DNA of 64,000 nt from Rhodobiaceae bacterium UBA4490. GTDB lineage: Bacteria; Pseudomonadota; Alphaproteobacteria; Parvibaculales; Parvibaculaceae. Positions within the stretch are counted from its first letter, which is position 1; each line of letters begins with the position of its first letter. The stretch spans positions 691,624 through 755,623 of the forward strand of contig DGNO01000002.1 in NCBI GenBank assembly GCA_002389665.1. Reading direction: 5' to 3'. The notes beneath the pieces were generated by a model, which was given only the letters and a program-made list of their open reading frames with translations, was not told where the DNA came from and did no database searches. Below, piece after piece: positions 35,983-44,349 of the stretch. Made by a program: the position numbers and the translations under genes.

Positions 35983-37680
35983 TCAAAAGCTCGAACTGAT
36001 CTGGAAGAACACGCGGGCGTCGCGGTCACGCTCGGCCTGCACGGTCTTCTCGAAAGGTTTGGCGACATAAAGGTCGAGATTGACCTGATCGAAGAGCGCG
36101 GTGCGCACACCGACGCCTGCGGATTCGATCGTCTCGCGCCGCGGCGAGCCGGGCAGCACCGTGACCTGTTCAACGGTCGCCGCTTCATAGAAACCGTAAA
36201 GCTGCGTGTTCTGCATGAAGTCGGCCTGATGCGGCGTGTACCACTGCAGCTCTGCTTTACCGGCAAGGCCCTTCTCACCCGTGATCTCGGAAGGATCGAA
36301 GGCGCGGCCATAGAACGTGCTGCCGAAGCCCTGTTCCTCGGAAGCCAGCAGGTCTTCGTTGAAAGAGGTCTGACCGGCTGCGCCCAGAAGCAGGCCGAAC
36401 TCGCCGCCGATGGGCTGCCAGCGCGTCACTTCGAAATTGAGGCGCTGATAGTCGCTGTCGGCATTGACGCGGGACAGGTTCGCATCCCCGTTCTCAGATC
36501 CGCCAAGCGCGGTAATGCCTTGCGTGAAGGTGATCTCGCCCGTGTTGAAGCCGCCCCAGCTGTCGAGCAGGTTGGCAAAGACCTTCGCATTGACGTTGCG
36601 CACCTTGTCATCGAACACCGGATTGACCGCGTTGTTCTCAGAGCGCACATCGTTGGAGAAGAAACCCAGCGTACCGATGACGTTGAGGTCGCGCGAGCGG
36701 ATGAAGGGATAGGAAAGCTCGACGCGGGCGGTCTTAGCCTCGCCTTCCGTGTCGATCGTCTCAAGCTCGAGGCCCGGACGGGTCTCGGAGTAAGAATAGG
36801 ACGCAAAAAGCGTGAGGCCCGTCGAGGTGAGCGGCTGCTGAATGCTCAGCGCGCCGTAAGCCAGCTCCGGATCGCCGTCCGGCGTCACAACACCGGTAAA
36901 GCCCAGACGGCCCGCCGTGCCGAAAAGGTCGTTCGCGAAAACCGCGCCGACGATTTCCTCGCGGCCGAGATAGCGGCTGCCGAAATTATCGACGCCCGCA
37001 TAGCCTTCAAAGGCTTCCCGCTCGACAACCAGCGTCAGATCGGCGGCGCCCGGCGTCGTTTTGGACGGGGTGAGAACTGAGCGCACCGTGAAGCCGGCCA
37101 TGTCGCTTGCCAGCAGCAACTCGCGCTCCAGCACATCCGCCGTCAGAGGCTTGGCCGCGGCAATGCGCTTGGCATGGCTCTGCAGGAACGGCATGGCGCC
37201 GCCCGCATCGCCTTCGATTTCCACATTCTCGATGAAGCCTTCCACGACCTGGATGCGCAGCTGGCCGTCACCAATGCGCTGCGCGGGGACAATGGCACGG
37301 GTGAGAATGTAACCGGCATCGCGGTAGGCGGCGGTTGCCCGCCCGGCCAGTTCATACACATCGGCCAGCGTAATGTCGCGGTTGATATAATCGCTCGCCA
37401 GTTCCTGCAAGCGGCCTTCGGGGAGGGTCTGATTACCCTCGAAAATCACACCGGAAATCTGGAATTGTTGAAGCTCGGCCCCTTCAGGTGCTTTCTGGTC
37501 GGGCGTTGCCGGTACATCGAGCGGCGTGCCGAGACCCGGGGCATCGGGGCGCGGGCGGAACCGCTCATCGACCCGGCTCGGATCGGCCGGCGTCTGCGCC
37601 ATGGCCGTCCCGGTTACCCCCGCATAGAAAAGCGCTGCAATAGTGGCTGCAACACGCAGCGTGCCCCTGTTCGACTTCAT
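35983..37680 (-). CDS. TpsB-type outer-membrane transporter (ShlB/FhaC/HecB family)
   Basis: A 565-residue outer-membrane translocator for the TpsA partner. Signal peptide ends TGTAMAQ; then a short Pro-rich linker. POTRA domain(s) near residues 65-165 include LQQFQISGVIFEGNQTLPEGRL and GQLRIQVVEGFIENVEIEG. A 16-strand barrel follows, starting GYAGVDNFGSRYLGREE. The barrel motif near GRAFDPSEITGEKGLAGKAELQW corresponds to the VRGY/F loop of the family. The protein ends with Phe, as barrel proteins do for BAM recognition. The start at 37680 follows GGGGGC. It is first in the operon with tpsA, 126 bases upstream of it. Confidence 0.92.
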   Translation of the reverse strand: MKSNRGTLRVAATIAALFYAGVTGTAMAQTPADPSRVDERFRPRPDAPGLGTPLDVPATPDQKAPEGAELQQFQISGVIFEGNQTLPEGRLQELASDYINRDITLADVYELAGRATAAYRDAGYILTRAIVPAQRIGDGQLRIQVVEGFIENVEIEGDAGGAMPFLQSHAKRIAAAKPLTADVLERELLLASDMAGFTVRSVLTPSKTTPGAADLTLVVEREAFEGYAGVDNFGSRYLGREEIVGAVFANDLFGTAGRLGFTGVVTPDGDPELAYGALSIQQPLTSTGLTLFASYSYSETRPGLELETIDTEGEAKTARVELSYPFIRSRDLNVIGTLGFFSNDVRSENNAVNPVFDDKVRNVNAKVFANLLDSWGGFNTGEITFTQGITALGGSENGDANLSRVNADSDYQRLNFEVTRWQPIGGEFGLLLGAAGQTSFNEDLLASEEQGFGSTFYGRAFDPSEITGEKGLAGKAELQWYTPHQADFMQNTQLYGFYEAATVEQVTVLPGSPRRETIESAGVGVRTALFDQVNLDLYVAKPFEKTVQAERDRDARVFFQISSSF

Positions 37681-38132
37681 TTTTGCCCCCAAAAACGCCC
37701 GCGCTTGGCGGAAAAGCGCAGCCGCCTGCACAAATTTTAGTAAACTTTTCGTTAATGAGTCCTACGAAATCGCAATGTAAAAAGCAATCGGACAAATGTG
37801 TTAGTACCCTTTGACTCTGAGGGCTCCGCCGATTCTTGCTTTTGATTCAGCGGCTTAAAGAATTGATAATTTTATATTAAAGTTAATGCGCCTCATGACT
37901 CTGGCTTGACTCTAAAGGGGGCATTTTTCCGCCCCGGCCCGGCACTGGCACAGTTAAACCCATAGAGATAAAAGGGAATAAGACAGGCGGCGTCCAAAGC
38001 CAGGCTCAAGCCGCCTTTTCATGCCTCAAGCGCTAAAACTTGAATCAAATCCAACCGCCCCGCTGAACGCCGATTTAAACGGGACTTGGGACACTCACCG
38101 CACGGTAAAACGAGTTTGGTGCGGTTGTTCCC
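37681..38132. other. Divergent promoter region between tpsB and the LapG-like gene
   Basis: 452 bases without a gene. Much of it (about 37740-37900) is AT-rich in an otherwise GC-rich window. TGACTCT occurs three times, at 37812-37818, 37896-37902 and 37907-37913, all on the plus strand. I see no convincing terminator, small ORF or RNA. It should contain promoters for tpsB-tpsA leftwards and the protease rightwards, so joint regulation of adhesin and protease is possible. Confidence 0.5.
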
Positions 38133-39266
38133 ATGTCTATCGCGCGCGTAAGAATGGCGCTTTGCGCCGGAGCGATTCTCCTGGCAGGTGCGGCTCAGGC
38201 AGCCCCCGCCATGGCTGAAGGCGGCTTCCCCGACGGGGCGCCGGGCCGCGGCGATTTTCAGGTCTTTCCGCGCTGGCAGCGGGTGCTCTCGGAAACGAAA
38301 CCCGTCTCCGAACTCGCCGCGCTTCGCCGCGAGGAAAATACCTTCTCCCAAGCATATAAAGTGGACACGGGCAAAGCAGGCGCTGCAGCTGAGTTGCAGC
38401 CCGCCGCAAGCGCGGCCCGCCTGACCTTCACCCTGCCCGCCCCCTCGGCCCGCCTGCCGGAGAGGCGCCGCACGCTCACTCTGCGCCCGCCCGTGGAGCG
38501 CGGCGCCGTGGCTACGGCCCCTGCCGAACAAGCAGTGGAAAAGACCGCGCGGTTGACCCTGCCCGAAGGCATACTGGTGCCGCTCATCCGCCCCGAGCGC
38601 GGGCAAGAAAAGCAGGCCGCAAGCGCCATGCCCGTCTTCAATTTCCTGCCGCCGGTCGAACGGCCCGCGCAAACGGCACAGACGAAAGAAGCGCCCGCAC
38701 CGCAAACACCCCCGGCACAAGTGGCGCCGCGGGAACAGGCCGCCGACTGCCGCGCGAAGGGCGCTTGCGCCCTGGACGATTGGGCCCGTGTTATCGACAG
38801 CGCGCTGGATCTCTCACCCGCCGAAAAGCTGGACCGGGTGAACAGCTGGGCGAACGGCATTGCTTATGTGGACGACATGTCCAATTGGGGCATGAGCGAC
38901 CATTGGCAGACGCCCGCCGAGTTTCTGGCGAATGGCGGCGACTGCGAGGATTACGCGATCATCAAATATTTCGGGCTCGTCGAGCTCGGTTTTTCCCCGG
39001 CCGATATGCGCATCATGGTGCTTTATGATGAAGCCATCAAAACGCACCACGCGGTGCTGCTCGTCCGGCTGAACGGCAAGATCAAACTGCTCGACAATCA
39101 GAAAAAGACGGTGGCCGATCTTGCAGACGCGCCGAACTACCGGCCCATCTATTCACTGAACCAGCAAAACTGGTGGCTGCATAAAAAGCCGGAGCCGGTG
39201 CGTCTTGTCCCGACGCGCCCGGCCCGCTATGCCGCGCAGGCAGCAGCCCGCCAACGCTTCCGTTAA
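38133..39266 (+). CDS. LapG-like periplasmic transglutaminase-like cysteine protease (BTLCP)
   Basis: A 377-residue exported protein: signal peptide to about residue 28, a Pro/Ala/Arg-rich linker to about 210, and a bacterial transglutaminase-like cysteine proteinase domain at 215-365. Catalytic triad candidates are Cys271 in NGGDCEDYA, His306 in KTHHAVLLV and Asp321 in KLLDNQ. Asp270 and Asp273 flanking the Cys match the calcium-binding Asp pair of Legionella LapG. Family members cleave di-alanine sites of large adhesins in the periplasm and are restrained by LapD. Here it is divergent from tpsB-tpsA, whose exoprotein has a C-terminal PAAG. No LapD-like gene is in the window. The long linker is unusual. 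Confidence 0.88.
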   Translation: MSIARVRMALCAGAILLAGAAQAAPAMAEGGFPDGAPGRGDFQVFPRWQRVLSETKPVSELAALRREENTFSQAYKVDTGKAGAAAELQPAASAARLTFTLPAPSARLPERRRTLTLRPPVERGAVATAPAEQAVEKTARLTLPEGILVPLIRPERGQEKQAASAMPVFNFLPPVERPAQTAQTKEAPAPQTPPAQVAPREQAADCRAKGACALDDWARVIDSALDLSPAEKLDRVNSWANGIAYVDDMSNWGMSDHWQTPAEFLANGGDCEDYAIIKYFGLVELGFSPADMRIMVLYDEAIKTHHAVLLVRLNGKIKLLDNQKKTVADLADAPNYRPIYSLNQQNWWLHKKPEPVRLVPTRPARYAAQAAARQRFR

Positions 39267-39275
39267 GCGGGGGCG

Positions 39276-40031
39276 TTAAACCCGCTCGGCCAGGTCGCCC
39301 CAGTTCAGCATGGAAATCTGATGGGCGGTGATGGCCTGCAGCCAGCCCTTGCCCCACCATTCGCCAAGCTCGTCCTTGCTCAGGCGCTGGGCCTTTTCCG
39401 CATCCACCACATGAAAGCCGGTCAGATTGAAGTTCTGGCCGTCCTTCTTGGCGACATTGGCCTGGCGTTCGATCAAGAGCCCCTTGTCGGAGAGTGCTTT
39501 GACGAAGTCCTGCGTCGGCCCCACCGCGCCGTGATAGGCCCGGCAGAAATCAAGCGCGGCTTTGGCATGATCGCTCGGCGTGCCGTCTTCCTCGAAGAAC
39601 GTAAGTCCGTCCTTGTCGCTCAGCACACCGTCGGCCTCATCCACGCACAGCGTCAGCACATCGCTGTCCGGCGTCGTGGAAAGAATGAAGGGATAGCGGC
39701 GCACATAAGCGGGCACATAGACGTTCTTCGCCCATTCGCCCTTTTTATCGACGAAGAGATTCTCGCCATTGCGCATGCCGACCACGGCCACCGGAAAAGG
39801 CACCGCCGCAGCGACAAAGGCGATGGGATAGTGGCGCGAAATCTGCGCGAACTCGGAAAGGTTGATCGGGATGGCGTTGCTCTTGGCCGCAAAGCGCGCA
39901 TCGACCCGGCGCGCCAGATGCTTCTTGCCGTGGCGCTCGAAAGAAATCGGCACCGGGTTTTCATAGAAAAGCGGCATGCCCGCGCTTTTTTGCTCTTCCG
40001 GATTTGCCACCGTTTCCTGGCTCTCGCTCAT
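39276..40031 (-). CDS. SapC-family protein
   Basis: A 251-residue cytosolic-looking protein of the SapC family. Typical features are PLFYENPVPISFERHGKKHLAR near the N-terminus, FPVAVVGMRNGENLFVD, VPAYVRRYPFIL and LCVDEA. The name comes from a Campylobacter S-layer locus, but the biochemical role is unknown, and most proteobacterial members are not near S-layer genes. It ends ten bases from the end of the LapG-like gene, convergently. It has no signal peptide. Confidence 0.82.
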   Translation of the reverse strand: MSESQETVANPEEQKSAGMPLFYENPVPISFERHGKKHLARRVDARFAAKSNAIPINLSEFAQISRHYPIAFVAAAVPFPVAVVGMRNGENLFVDKKGEWAKNVYVPAYVRRYPFILSTTPDSDVLTLCVDEADGVLSDKDGLTFFEEDGTPSDHAKAALDFCRAYHGAVGPTQDFVKALSDKGLLIERQANVAKKDGQNFNLTGFHVVDAEKAQRLSKDELGEWWGKGWLQAITAHQISMLNWGDLAERV

Positions 40032-40139
40032 TCCGCCTCTCCGCTTCTATGTTGCGCCCCATCGGCGCTTTCCTATGGCATAGCGCCCCGCCTTGGGCCG
40101 GAACAAGGATAAATCCGCAAAAGGGTTAAATAGAGCCGG

Positions 40140-41120
40140 TCATTCACGAGAGGAATAGTCGGTATACCAAGAAACGAAGCGGGAAAGCCCGTCCTCGATA
40201 TCCGTGGCGGGCGCATAGCCGAGCGCGGCTTTCGCCCGTTCGATATCCGCATAAGTTTCCACCACATCGCCGTCCTGCATCGGCTCGTAAATCCATTCAC
40301 TCTTCTTGCCGATCAGCCCTTCAAGCGTGGTGATGAAATCCATCAGCGCGACGGGCTTGTTGTTGCCGAGATTGAAAACCCGGTGGGGCGGGCTTTCCTC
40401 CGCAGCTTCCGGCGGATTGTCGAGCGCCGCCACAACGCCCGCCACAATGTCGTCGATGTAAGTAAAGTCGCGCCGCATCTTGCCGTGATTGAAAACGCGG
40501 ATCGGCTTTCCTTCCATGATGTTTTTCGTGAAGGAGAAATAAGCCATATCGGGCCGCCCCCACGGCCCATAAACGGTGAAGAAGCGCAGCCCCGTCTGCG
40601 GCAATCCGTATAGATGCGCATAAGTATGGCTCATCAGCTCATCGGCTTTTTTCGTTGCCGCATAAAGCGAGACCGGCGCATCCACCCTGTCGTCCTCCGA
40701 AAAAGGCACTTTCTTGTTACCGCCATAGACCGAGCTCGATGACGCATAGACGAGATGCTTAAGACCCCCATTGTGGCGGCAATATTCCAGCACCTCGAGA
40801 TGCCCGGTCAGGTTGGACGCCGCATAAGAACGCGGGTTCTGAATGGAATAGCGCACGCCCGCCTGAGCGGCGAGATGCACCACCCGGTCGATGGCGCGCC
40901 CGGCAAGGCCCGCCTCCAGCGCGCCTTCCTCGCCAAGATCGGCGCGCACGAAGGAAAAGCCGGGGTGATTGCGCAGGAGTGAGAGGCGATCGTCTTTCAG
41001 CGAGACATCGTAGTAATCGTTGAGATTGTCGAGCCCGACCACCTCTTCGCCGCGCCGAAGCAGCGCCTCGGCGACATGCATACCGATAAATCCCGCCGCG
41101 CCCGTGACCAGAACCGCCAT
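40140..41120 (-). CDS. NAD-dependent epimerase, UDP-glucuronate 4-epimerase-like
   Basis: A 326-residue extended SDR. VTGAAGFIGMHVAEALLRRG (about 5-24) is the NAD site, DNLNDYYDVSLK the next diagnostic block, and YASSSSVYGGNKKVPFSEDD with SLYAATKKADELMSH gives the Ser/Tyr/Lys triad. RFFTVYGPWGRPDMA is the substrate loop typical of UDP-glucuronate 4-epimerases (LspL/Cap1J type), which make UDP-galacturonate. Ugd at 25144 provides its likely substrate although the genes are 14 kb apart. It stands alone between SapC and the tonB end of the haem operon. Confidence 0.88.
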   Translation of the reverse strand: MAVLVTGAAGFIGMHVAEALLRRGEEVVGLDNLNDYYDVSLKDDRLSLLRNHPGFSFVRADLGEEGALEAGLAGRAIDRVVHLAAQAGVRYSIQNPRSYAASNLTGHLEVLEYCRHNGGLKHLVYASSSSVYGGNKKVPFSEDDRVDAPVSLYAATKKADELMSHTYAHLYGLPQTGLRFFTVYGPWGRPDMAYFSFTKNIMEGKPIRVFNHGKMRRDFTYIDDIVAGVVAALDNPPEAAEESPPHRVFNLGNNKPVALMDFITTLEGLIGKKSEWIYEPMQDGDVVETYADIERAKAALGYAPATDIEDGLSRFVSWYTDYSSRE

Positions 41121-41187
41121 TCCAACTCCTTTGCCTTCCTGTGCCTCCGCTTATAACACCGCGGGCGCGCAAGGAACATGCAAAGGC

Positions 41188-41985
41188 TCAGCGCAGATCG
41201 AAGGTGACCGGCACCTCGATGCTTAAAGGAAAGGGGCCGAGCTCCGCATAAGGACGCGGCAGGCGCCCGGCATCCGCCACCATCTCTTCCACCGCCCCGT
41301 CGAGCCGGGAAGACCCGGAGCTGCGAAGGATCCCATGGCGCAGCACCCGGCCTTCTCCGTCGATCGTCAAGGAAAGCGCGACCGTGCCTTCCTCGCGCAG
41401 CAGCCGCGCGCGGCGCGGATAGGATTTATGCCGTTCAAGATGGGCGCGCAGCAGGGCGAAATAATCCGCCGCGCCCGGCGCGCCGCCGCCGCTTTGCCCG
41501 CCGGTCAGCGCATGAGCGGCGCTTCCCGTCCGGTTTTGCGCCTGGCCTGCCCCGTCGCCGAGGGAGGCAATCTCCTGCTCAGCCTGATTCGGTTCAGCCA
41601 TCTCATACTTAGGCTTGTTTTTCACCGGCTTTTGGGTCGCTTCTTTTCGCGGCTCGGGTTTCTTCAGTTTCTTTTCCGGCTTTTTGACGGTCTTTTCCGG
41701 CTCACGCTCGCGCAGCGGCTTTTGCACCGGCGCAACGGGCAACGCCTCGGCTTCCACAATGGGTTCTAGTTCAGGCAGAGCTTCCGGCGCCTCTTGCACT
41801 TCCGGCACAGCCTCAATCCTTTTGGGCGCAGGCGCCCCGGCAATAATGGAAACGGCAAGCCCGCCGGAGCCCGCAGCGGCCGCGCCGGGCGGCGTCTCTT
41901 GCAGAAAAAGCCCGAGCGCTGCGCCATGCACTAAAAGCGCGGCGAGGCACATGGGCCCCAAAAGCCGCCAGCGGATTTCCTTCAT
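41188..41985 (-). CDS. tonB: TonB-family energy transducer
   Basis: A 265-residue TonB-like protein. The N-terminal anchor LGPMCLAALLVHGAALGLFL carries the His that lies in the membrane of TonB proteins. A long periplasmic Pro/Lys/Glu-rich spacer follows, with VKKPEKKLKKPEPRKEATQKP. The C-terminal domain (about 175-265) has HKSYPRRARLLREEGTVALSLTIDGEGRVL, the canonical TonB C-terminal fold. Last gene of the haem-uptake operon; its ATG overlaps the exbD2 stop (41982-41985). Confidence 0.92.
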   Translation of the reverse strand: MKEIRWRLLGPMCLAALLVHGAALGLFLQETPPGAAAAGSGGLAVSIIAGAPAPKRIEAVPEVQEAPEALPELEPIVEAEALPVAPVQKPLREREPEKTVKKPEKKLKKPEPRKEATQKPVKNKPKYEMAEPNQAEQEIASLGDGAGQAQNRTGSAAHALTGGQSGGGAPGAADYFALLRAHLERHKSYPRRARLLREEGTVALSLTIDGEGRVLRHGILRSSGSSRLDGAVEEMVADAGRLPRPYAELGPFPLSIEVPVTFDLR

Positions 41986-42383
41986 CCGGCCCCCTCCTGC
42001 ACGATGAGGCGCAGCTCGCTCCGCCCCGCCTCGCGCAGCTCCCGCATCAACGTGACAAGCGCGGCGGCATCCGCCTCTTTATCCGCCACGATGTCGAGCG
42101 GTGCGGGCGCGGTTTCTGTCGCCCCAAGGCGCTCAAGCACCGCCGCGCGCGGCAATTCTTCACTGCCCAGCGCGAAAGCGCCTTCCGCGCTGACATAAAG
42201 GCGAAGGTTTTGCGTCTCGCCTTCCACGCCCTTTTCTTCAAAGCCGGGCGGGGAAACGGGAAAAGGCGGGCTTTCGGCGAGAACGCCCGCAATCATGAAA
42301 AAGATCAGCAGCAGAAAAACGATATTGATAAGCGGCAGGGCCGGTTCGCTTTCCTGAAATTTTGACGCGCGGCGCAGTTTCAT
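41982..42383 (-). CDS. exbD2: ExbD-like protein lacking the membrane Asp (second ExbD)
   Basis: 133 residues: a short cytosolic N-terminus, one TM segment (about 15-37, ALPLINIVFLLLIFFMIAGVL) and a periplasmic domain. In E. coli ExbD the TM carries Asp25 in FIDVML, essential for proton-driven function. Here the aligned residue is Asn20 (codon AAT on the minus strand at 42324-42326). The upstream paralogue keeps the Asp. It probably forms a mixed ExbD pair inside the ExbB pentamer. Overlaps both neighbours by four bases, so all three are translationally coupled. Confidence 0.88.
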   Translation of the reverse strand: MKLRRASKFQESEPALPLINIVFLLLIFFMIAGVLAESPPFPVSPPGFEEKGVEGETQNLRLYVSAEGAFALGSEELPRAAVLERLGATETAPAPLDIVADKEADAAALVTLMRELREAGRSELRLIVQEGAG

Positions 42384-42820
42384 TTTTCGCCTCCACTTGC
42401 CCCGCCCTGGGGATCGACGAAGGAAAGCGTCTGCCCGCCCGCGCGGCGCACGATCTCAGCCCCATACATGAGATCGGCAAGACGCGCGCCGCCAGCCGGT
42501 TCCAGAAAGACCGGCGGCAAGCTGTCTTTTCCTTCGCCTTTCAGCCGCACGGAAAAAGCACCGCCGTCCAGCCGGGCGCCGTCGATCTCGAAAGCGCCGC
42601 CGGGATGAATTTTGACATGCAGGGGCCGCGTCTCGCTCGGCGCAGCCCCCGCCTTGCCCGCGCTCACCTCCAGCGCTTGCCAGACCTCGAACCGCGTGGC
42701 GAGCATGAAGAAGATCAGCAGAATAAAAATCACATCGATGAGCGATGTGAGGCCGATCCGCGCCCGGGTCCGCCCCGGCCTTTTAATCTGCAGCCTTGAG
42801 GAAGCCGCGCTCGCCGCCAT
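42380..42820 (-). CDS. exbD1: ExbD-family biopolymer transport protein
   Basis: 146 residues. The single TM segment reads GLTSLIDVIFILLIFFMLATRF (about 23-44) with the essential Asp29. A periplasmic domain of about 95 residues follows. A basic N-terminal tail faces the cytoplasm. It works with ExbB and TonB to harvest the proton gradient for outer-membrane haem import. Its start lies 38 bases inside the end of exbB, and its stop overlaps exbD2 by four bases. No alternative start is available before the TM helix. Confidence 0.92.
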   Translation of the reverse strand: MAASAASSRLQIKRPGRTRARIGLTSLIDVIFILLIFFMLATRFEVWQALEVSAGKAGAAPSETRPLHVKIHPGGAFEIDGARLDGGAFSVRLKGEGKDSLPPVFLEPAGGARLADLMYGAEIVRRAGGQTLSFVDPQGGASGGEK

Positions 42821-43523
42821 GACGGGCCTGCTCTTTCAGTTCGAGTTGCAGGAAAAGATGGGTAAGGCTCTGCTCCATGACATGGGCAAGCCGCTCGCCG
42901 CGCCGGTCGAACCAGTTGACCGCCGCCGTCACCGGGATGGCAACGCCAAGCCCTGCCGCCGTCGTCAGCAGCGCTTCCCAGATGCCGCCGGAAAGCTGGG
43001 TGGGATCGGCCCGCCCAGCCGCCGAGGCAAGCGCATGAAAGGCATCGATCATGCCGAGCACCGTGCCGAGCAACCCGAGCAGCGGGGCAAGCATGGCGAT
43101 CACTTCCAGAAAACGCAGATGCGAGCGCAGCACTTCTAAAGCCGCTTCCGCCTTGAGCTGTGCTTTTTCGCGTAAAAGCGCGAAGGGCAGGGAACCGGCC
43201 TCCTCGAGCACCGATTTCATAATGGGGCCGAGCGGGCCTTTGATCTTGCCCGCCGCTTTCACGCCTTCATCGATCTCACCCGCCTCAACGGCACGAAAGA
43301 CCGGCTGGATGGATTTGCGCGAAGGCGCGACGCCGCGCATCTGCACGAGTTTCGCCAGCATGACGCCAAGCGCTGCAACGGAGAGAGCGCCCAGCAAATA
43401 AAGCACCGGACCGCCGGCCCCGGCCATATCGAGAAGACTGGAAGCAGCCTCAGGGCTTGCCGCGGCCTGCGCCGTTTCAAGCGGCGCGCTTTCAGGAGGT
43501 GTTGAAGAAAGAGGATCGCTCAT
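42783..43523 (-). CDS. exbB: ExbB/TolQ/MotA-family proton channel protein
   Basis: A 246-residue inner-membrane protein with three TM segments: GPVLYLLGALSVAALGVMLAKLV, VIAMLAPLLGLLGTVLGMIDAFHAL and LLTTAAGLGVAIPVTAAVNWF. The conserved GLLGTVLGM and TTAAGLGVAIP blocks of the family are present. It forms the pentameric ring around ExbD. The start at 43523 has AAGGAA upstream; a start at 43541 is possible. It follows hmuV by 40 bases and overlaps exbD1 by 38, placing the energising complex in the haem operon. Confidence 0.93.
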   Translation of the reverse strand: MSDPLSSTPPESAPLETAQAAASPEAASSLLDMAGAGGPVLYLLGALSVAALGVMLAKLVQMRGVAPSRKSIQPVFRAVEAGEIDEGVKAAGKIKGPLGPIMKSVLEEAGSLPFALLREKAQLKAEAALEVLRSHLRFLEVIAMLAPLLGLLGTVLGMIDAFHALASAAGRADPTQLSGGIWEALLTTAAGLGVAIPVTAAVNWFDRRGERLAHVMEQSLTHLFLQLELKEQARHGGERGFLKAAD

Positions 43524-43547
43524 GAGGAAATTCCTTCTCAATCAGGC

Positions 43548-43573
43548 GTATCAGGCAGGCGTATCAGGCAGGC
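43548..43573. repeat. 13-bp tandem duplication at the 3' end of hmuV
   Basis: GTATCAGGCAGGC is present twice head to tail (43548-43560 and 43561-43573), spanning the hmuV stop codon. It looks like a recent slippage event. The reading frame of hmuV ends inside the upstream-most copy on the minus strand, so the protein is not disrupted. Confidence 0.7.
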
Positions 43574-44349
43574 ATGATTTGCGGGCAGCCGCGCGAGGGA
43601 TGGGGGAGAACGGAAACGGGCATGCCGTAAACCGCTTCGATGAGATCGGCGCGGAAGACATCTTGCGGAGAGCCATCCGCCTGAATGCGCCCGCGCTCCA
43701 GCAGCACCACACGGTCCGCGTAAAGCGAGGCAAGATTGGGATCGTGCAGCACCGCCAGCACCCCTGCCCCTTGCGAGGCAAGTTCGCGCGCCAGCGTCAG
43801 CGTGCCGTGCTGATGGGCAAGGTCGAGATTGTTGGTCGGCTCGTCGAGAAGCAGATAGCGCCCATCGCAAAAACAGGGCGCCGTGCGCCAGATCTGGGCA
43901 AGCACACGGGCAAACTGCACGCGCTGCTTTTCCCCGCCTGAGAGCGTGGTGTAGCGCCGCTCGGCAAGATGCGCCGCGCCGGTAAAAGCAAGGGAGGCAT
44001 CGATCGCCTCGCCGTCATGGCGGGCTTCCGGCCTTCCCCTGTAAGGGGCGCGGCCGAGCTCCACCACATCGCGCACGGCAAAATCGAAGGAAAGTGCATG
44101 GGACTGGGAGAGCACGGCCCGTTTGCGCGCAAGATCGCCGGAGGCAACGCTGGCAAGCGGCGCCCCGTCAAGCAGCGCCGTGCCACTGTCCGCCTGGCGC
44201 GCCCCCGCCATGACCGAGAGAAGCGTCGATTTCCCCGCCCCGTTCGGCCCGATCACCGCCACGACTTCTCCCGGCGCAAGGCGGAGGGAGAGATCGCTCA
44301 GCACCGGGCGCCGCCCCAGCGATACGCAAATATCTTTTACTTCAAGCAT
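43564..44349 (-). CDS. hmuV: Haem ABC transporter ATP-binding protein
   Basis: A 261-residue ABC ATPase of the FecE/HmuV type. Walker A is GPNGAGKSTLLSVMAG (about 34-49), the Q-loop includes LSQSHALSFDF, the signature LSGGEKQRVQFARVLAQI is around 138-155, and Walker B with D-loop is YLLLDEPTNNLDL. It powers haem transfer from HmuT through HmuU. It overlaps the end of hmuU by eight bases. The 13-bp tandem repeat at its stop is harmless. Confidence 0.95.
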   Translation of the reverse strand: MLEVKDICVSLGRRPVLSDLSLRLAPGEVVAVIGPNGAGKSTLLSVMAGARQADSGTALLDGAPLASVASGDLARKRAVLSQSHALSFDFAVRDVVELGRAPYRGRPEARHDGEAIDASLAFTGAAHLAERRYTTLSGGEKQRVQFARVLAQIWRTAPCFCDGRYLLLDEPTNNLDLAHQHGTLTLARELASQGAGVLAVLHDPNLASLYADRVVLLERGRIQADGSPQDVFRADLIEAVYGMPVSVLPHPSRGCPQIMPA

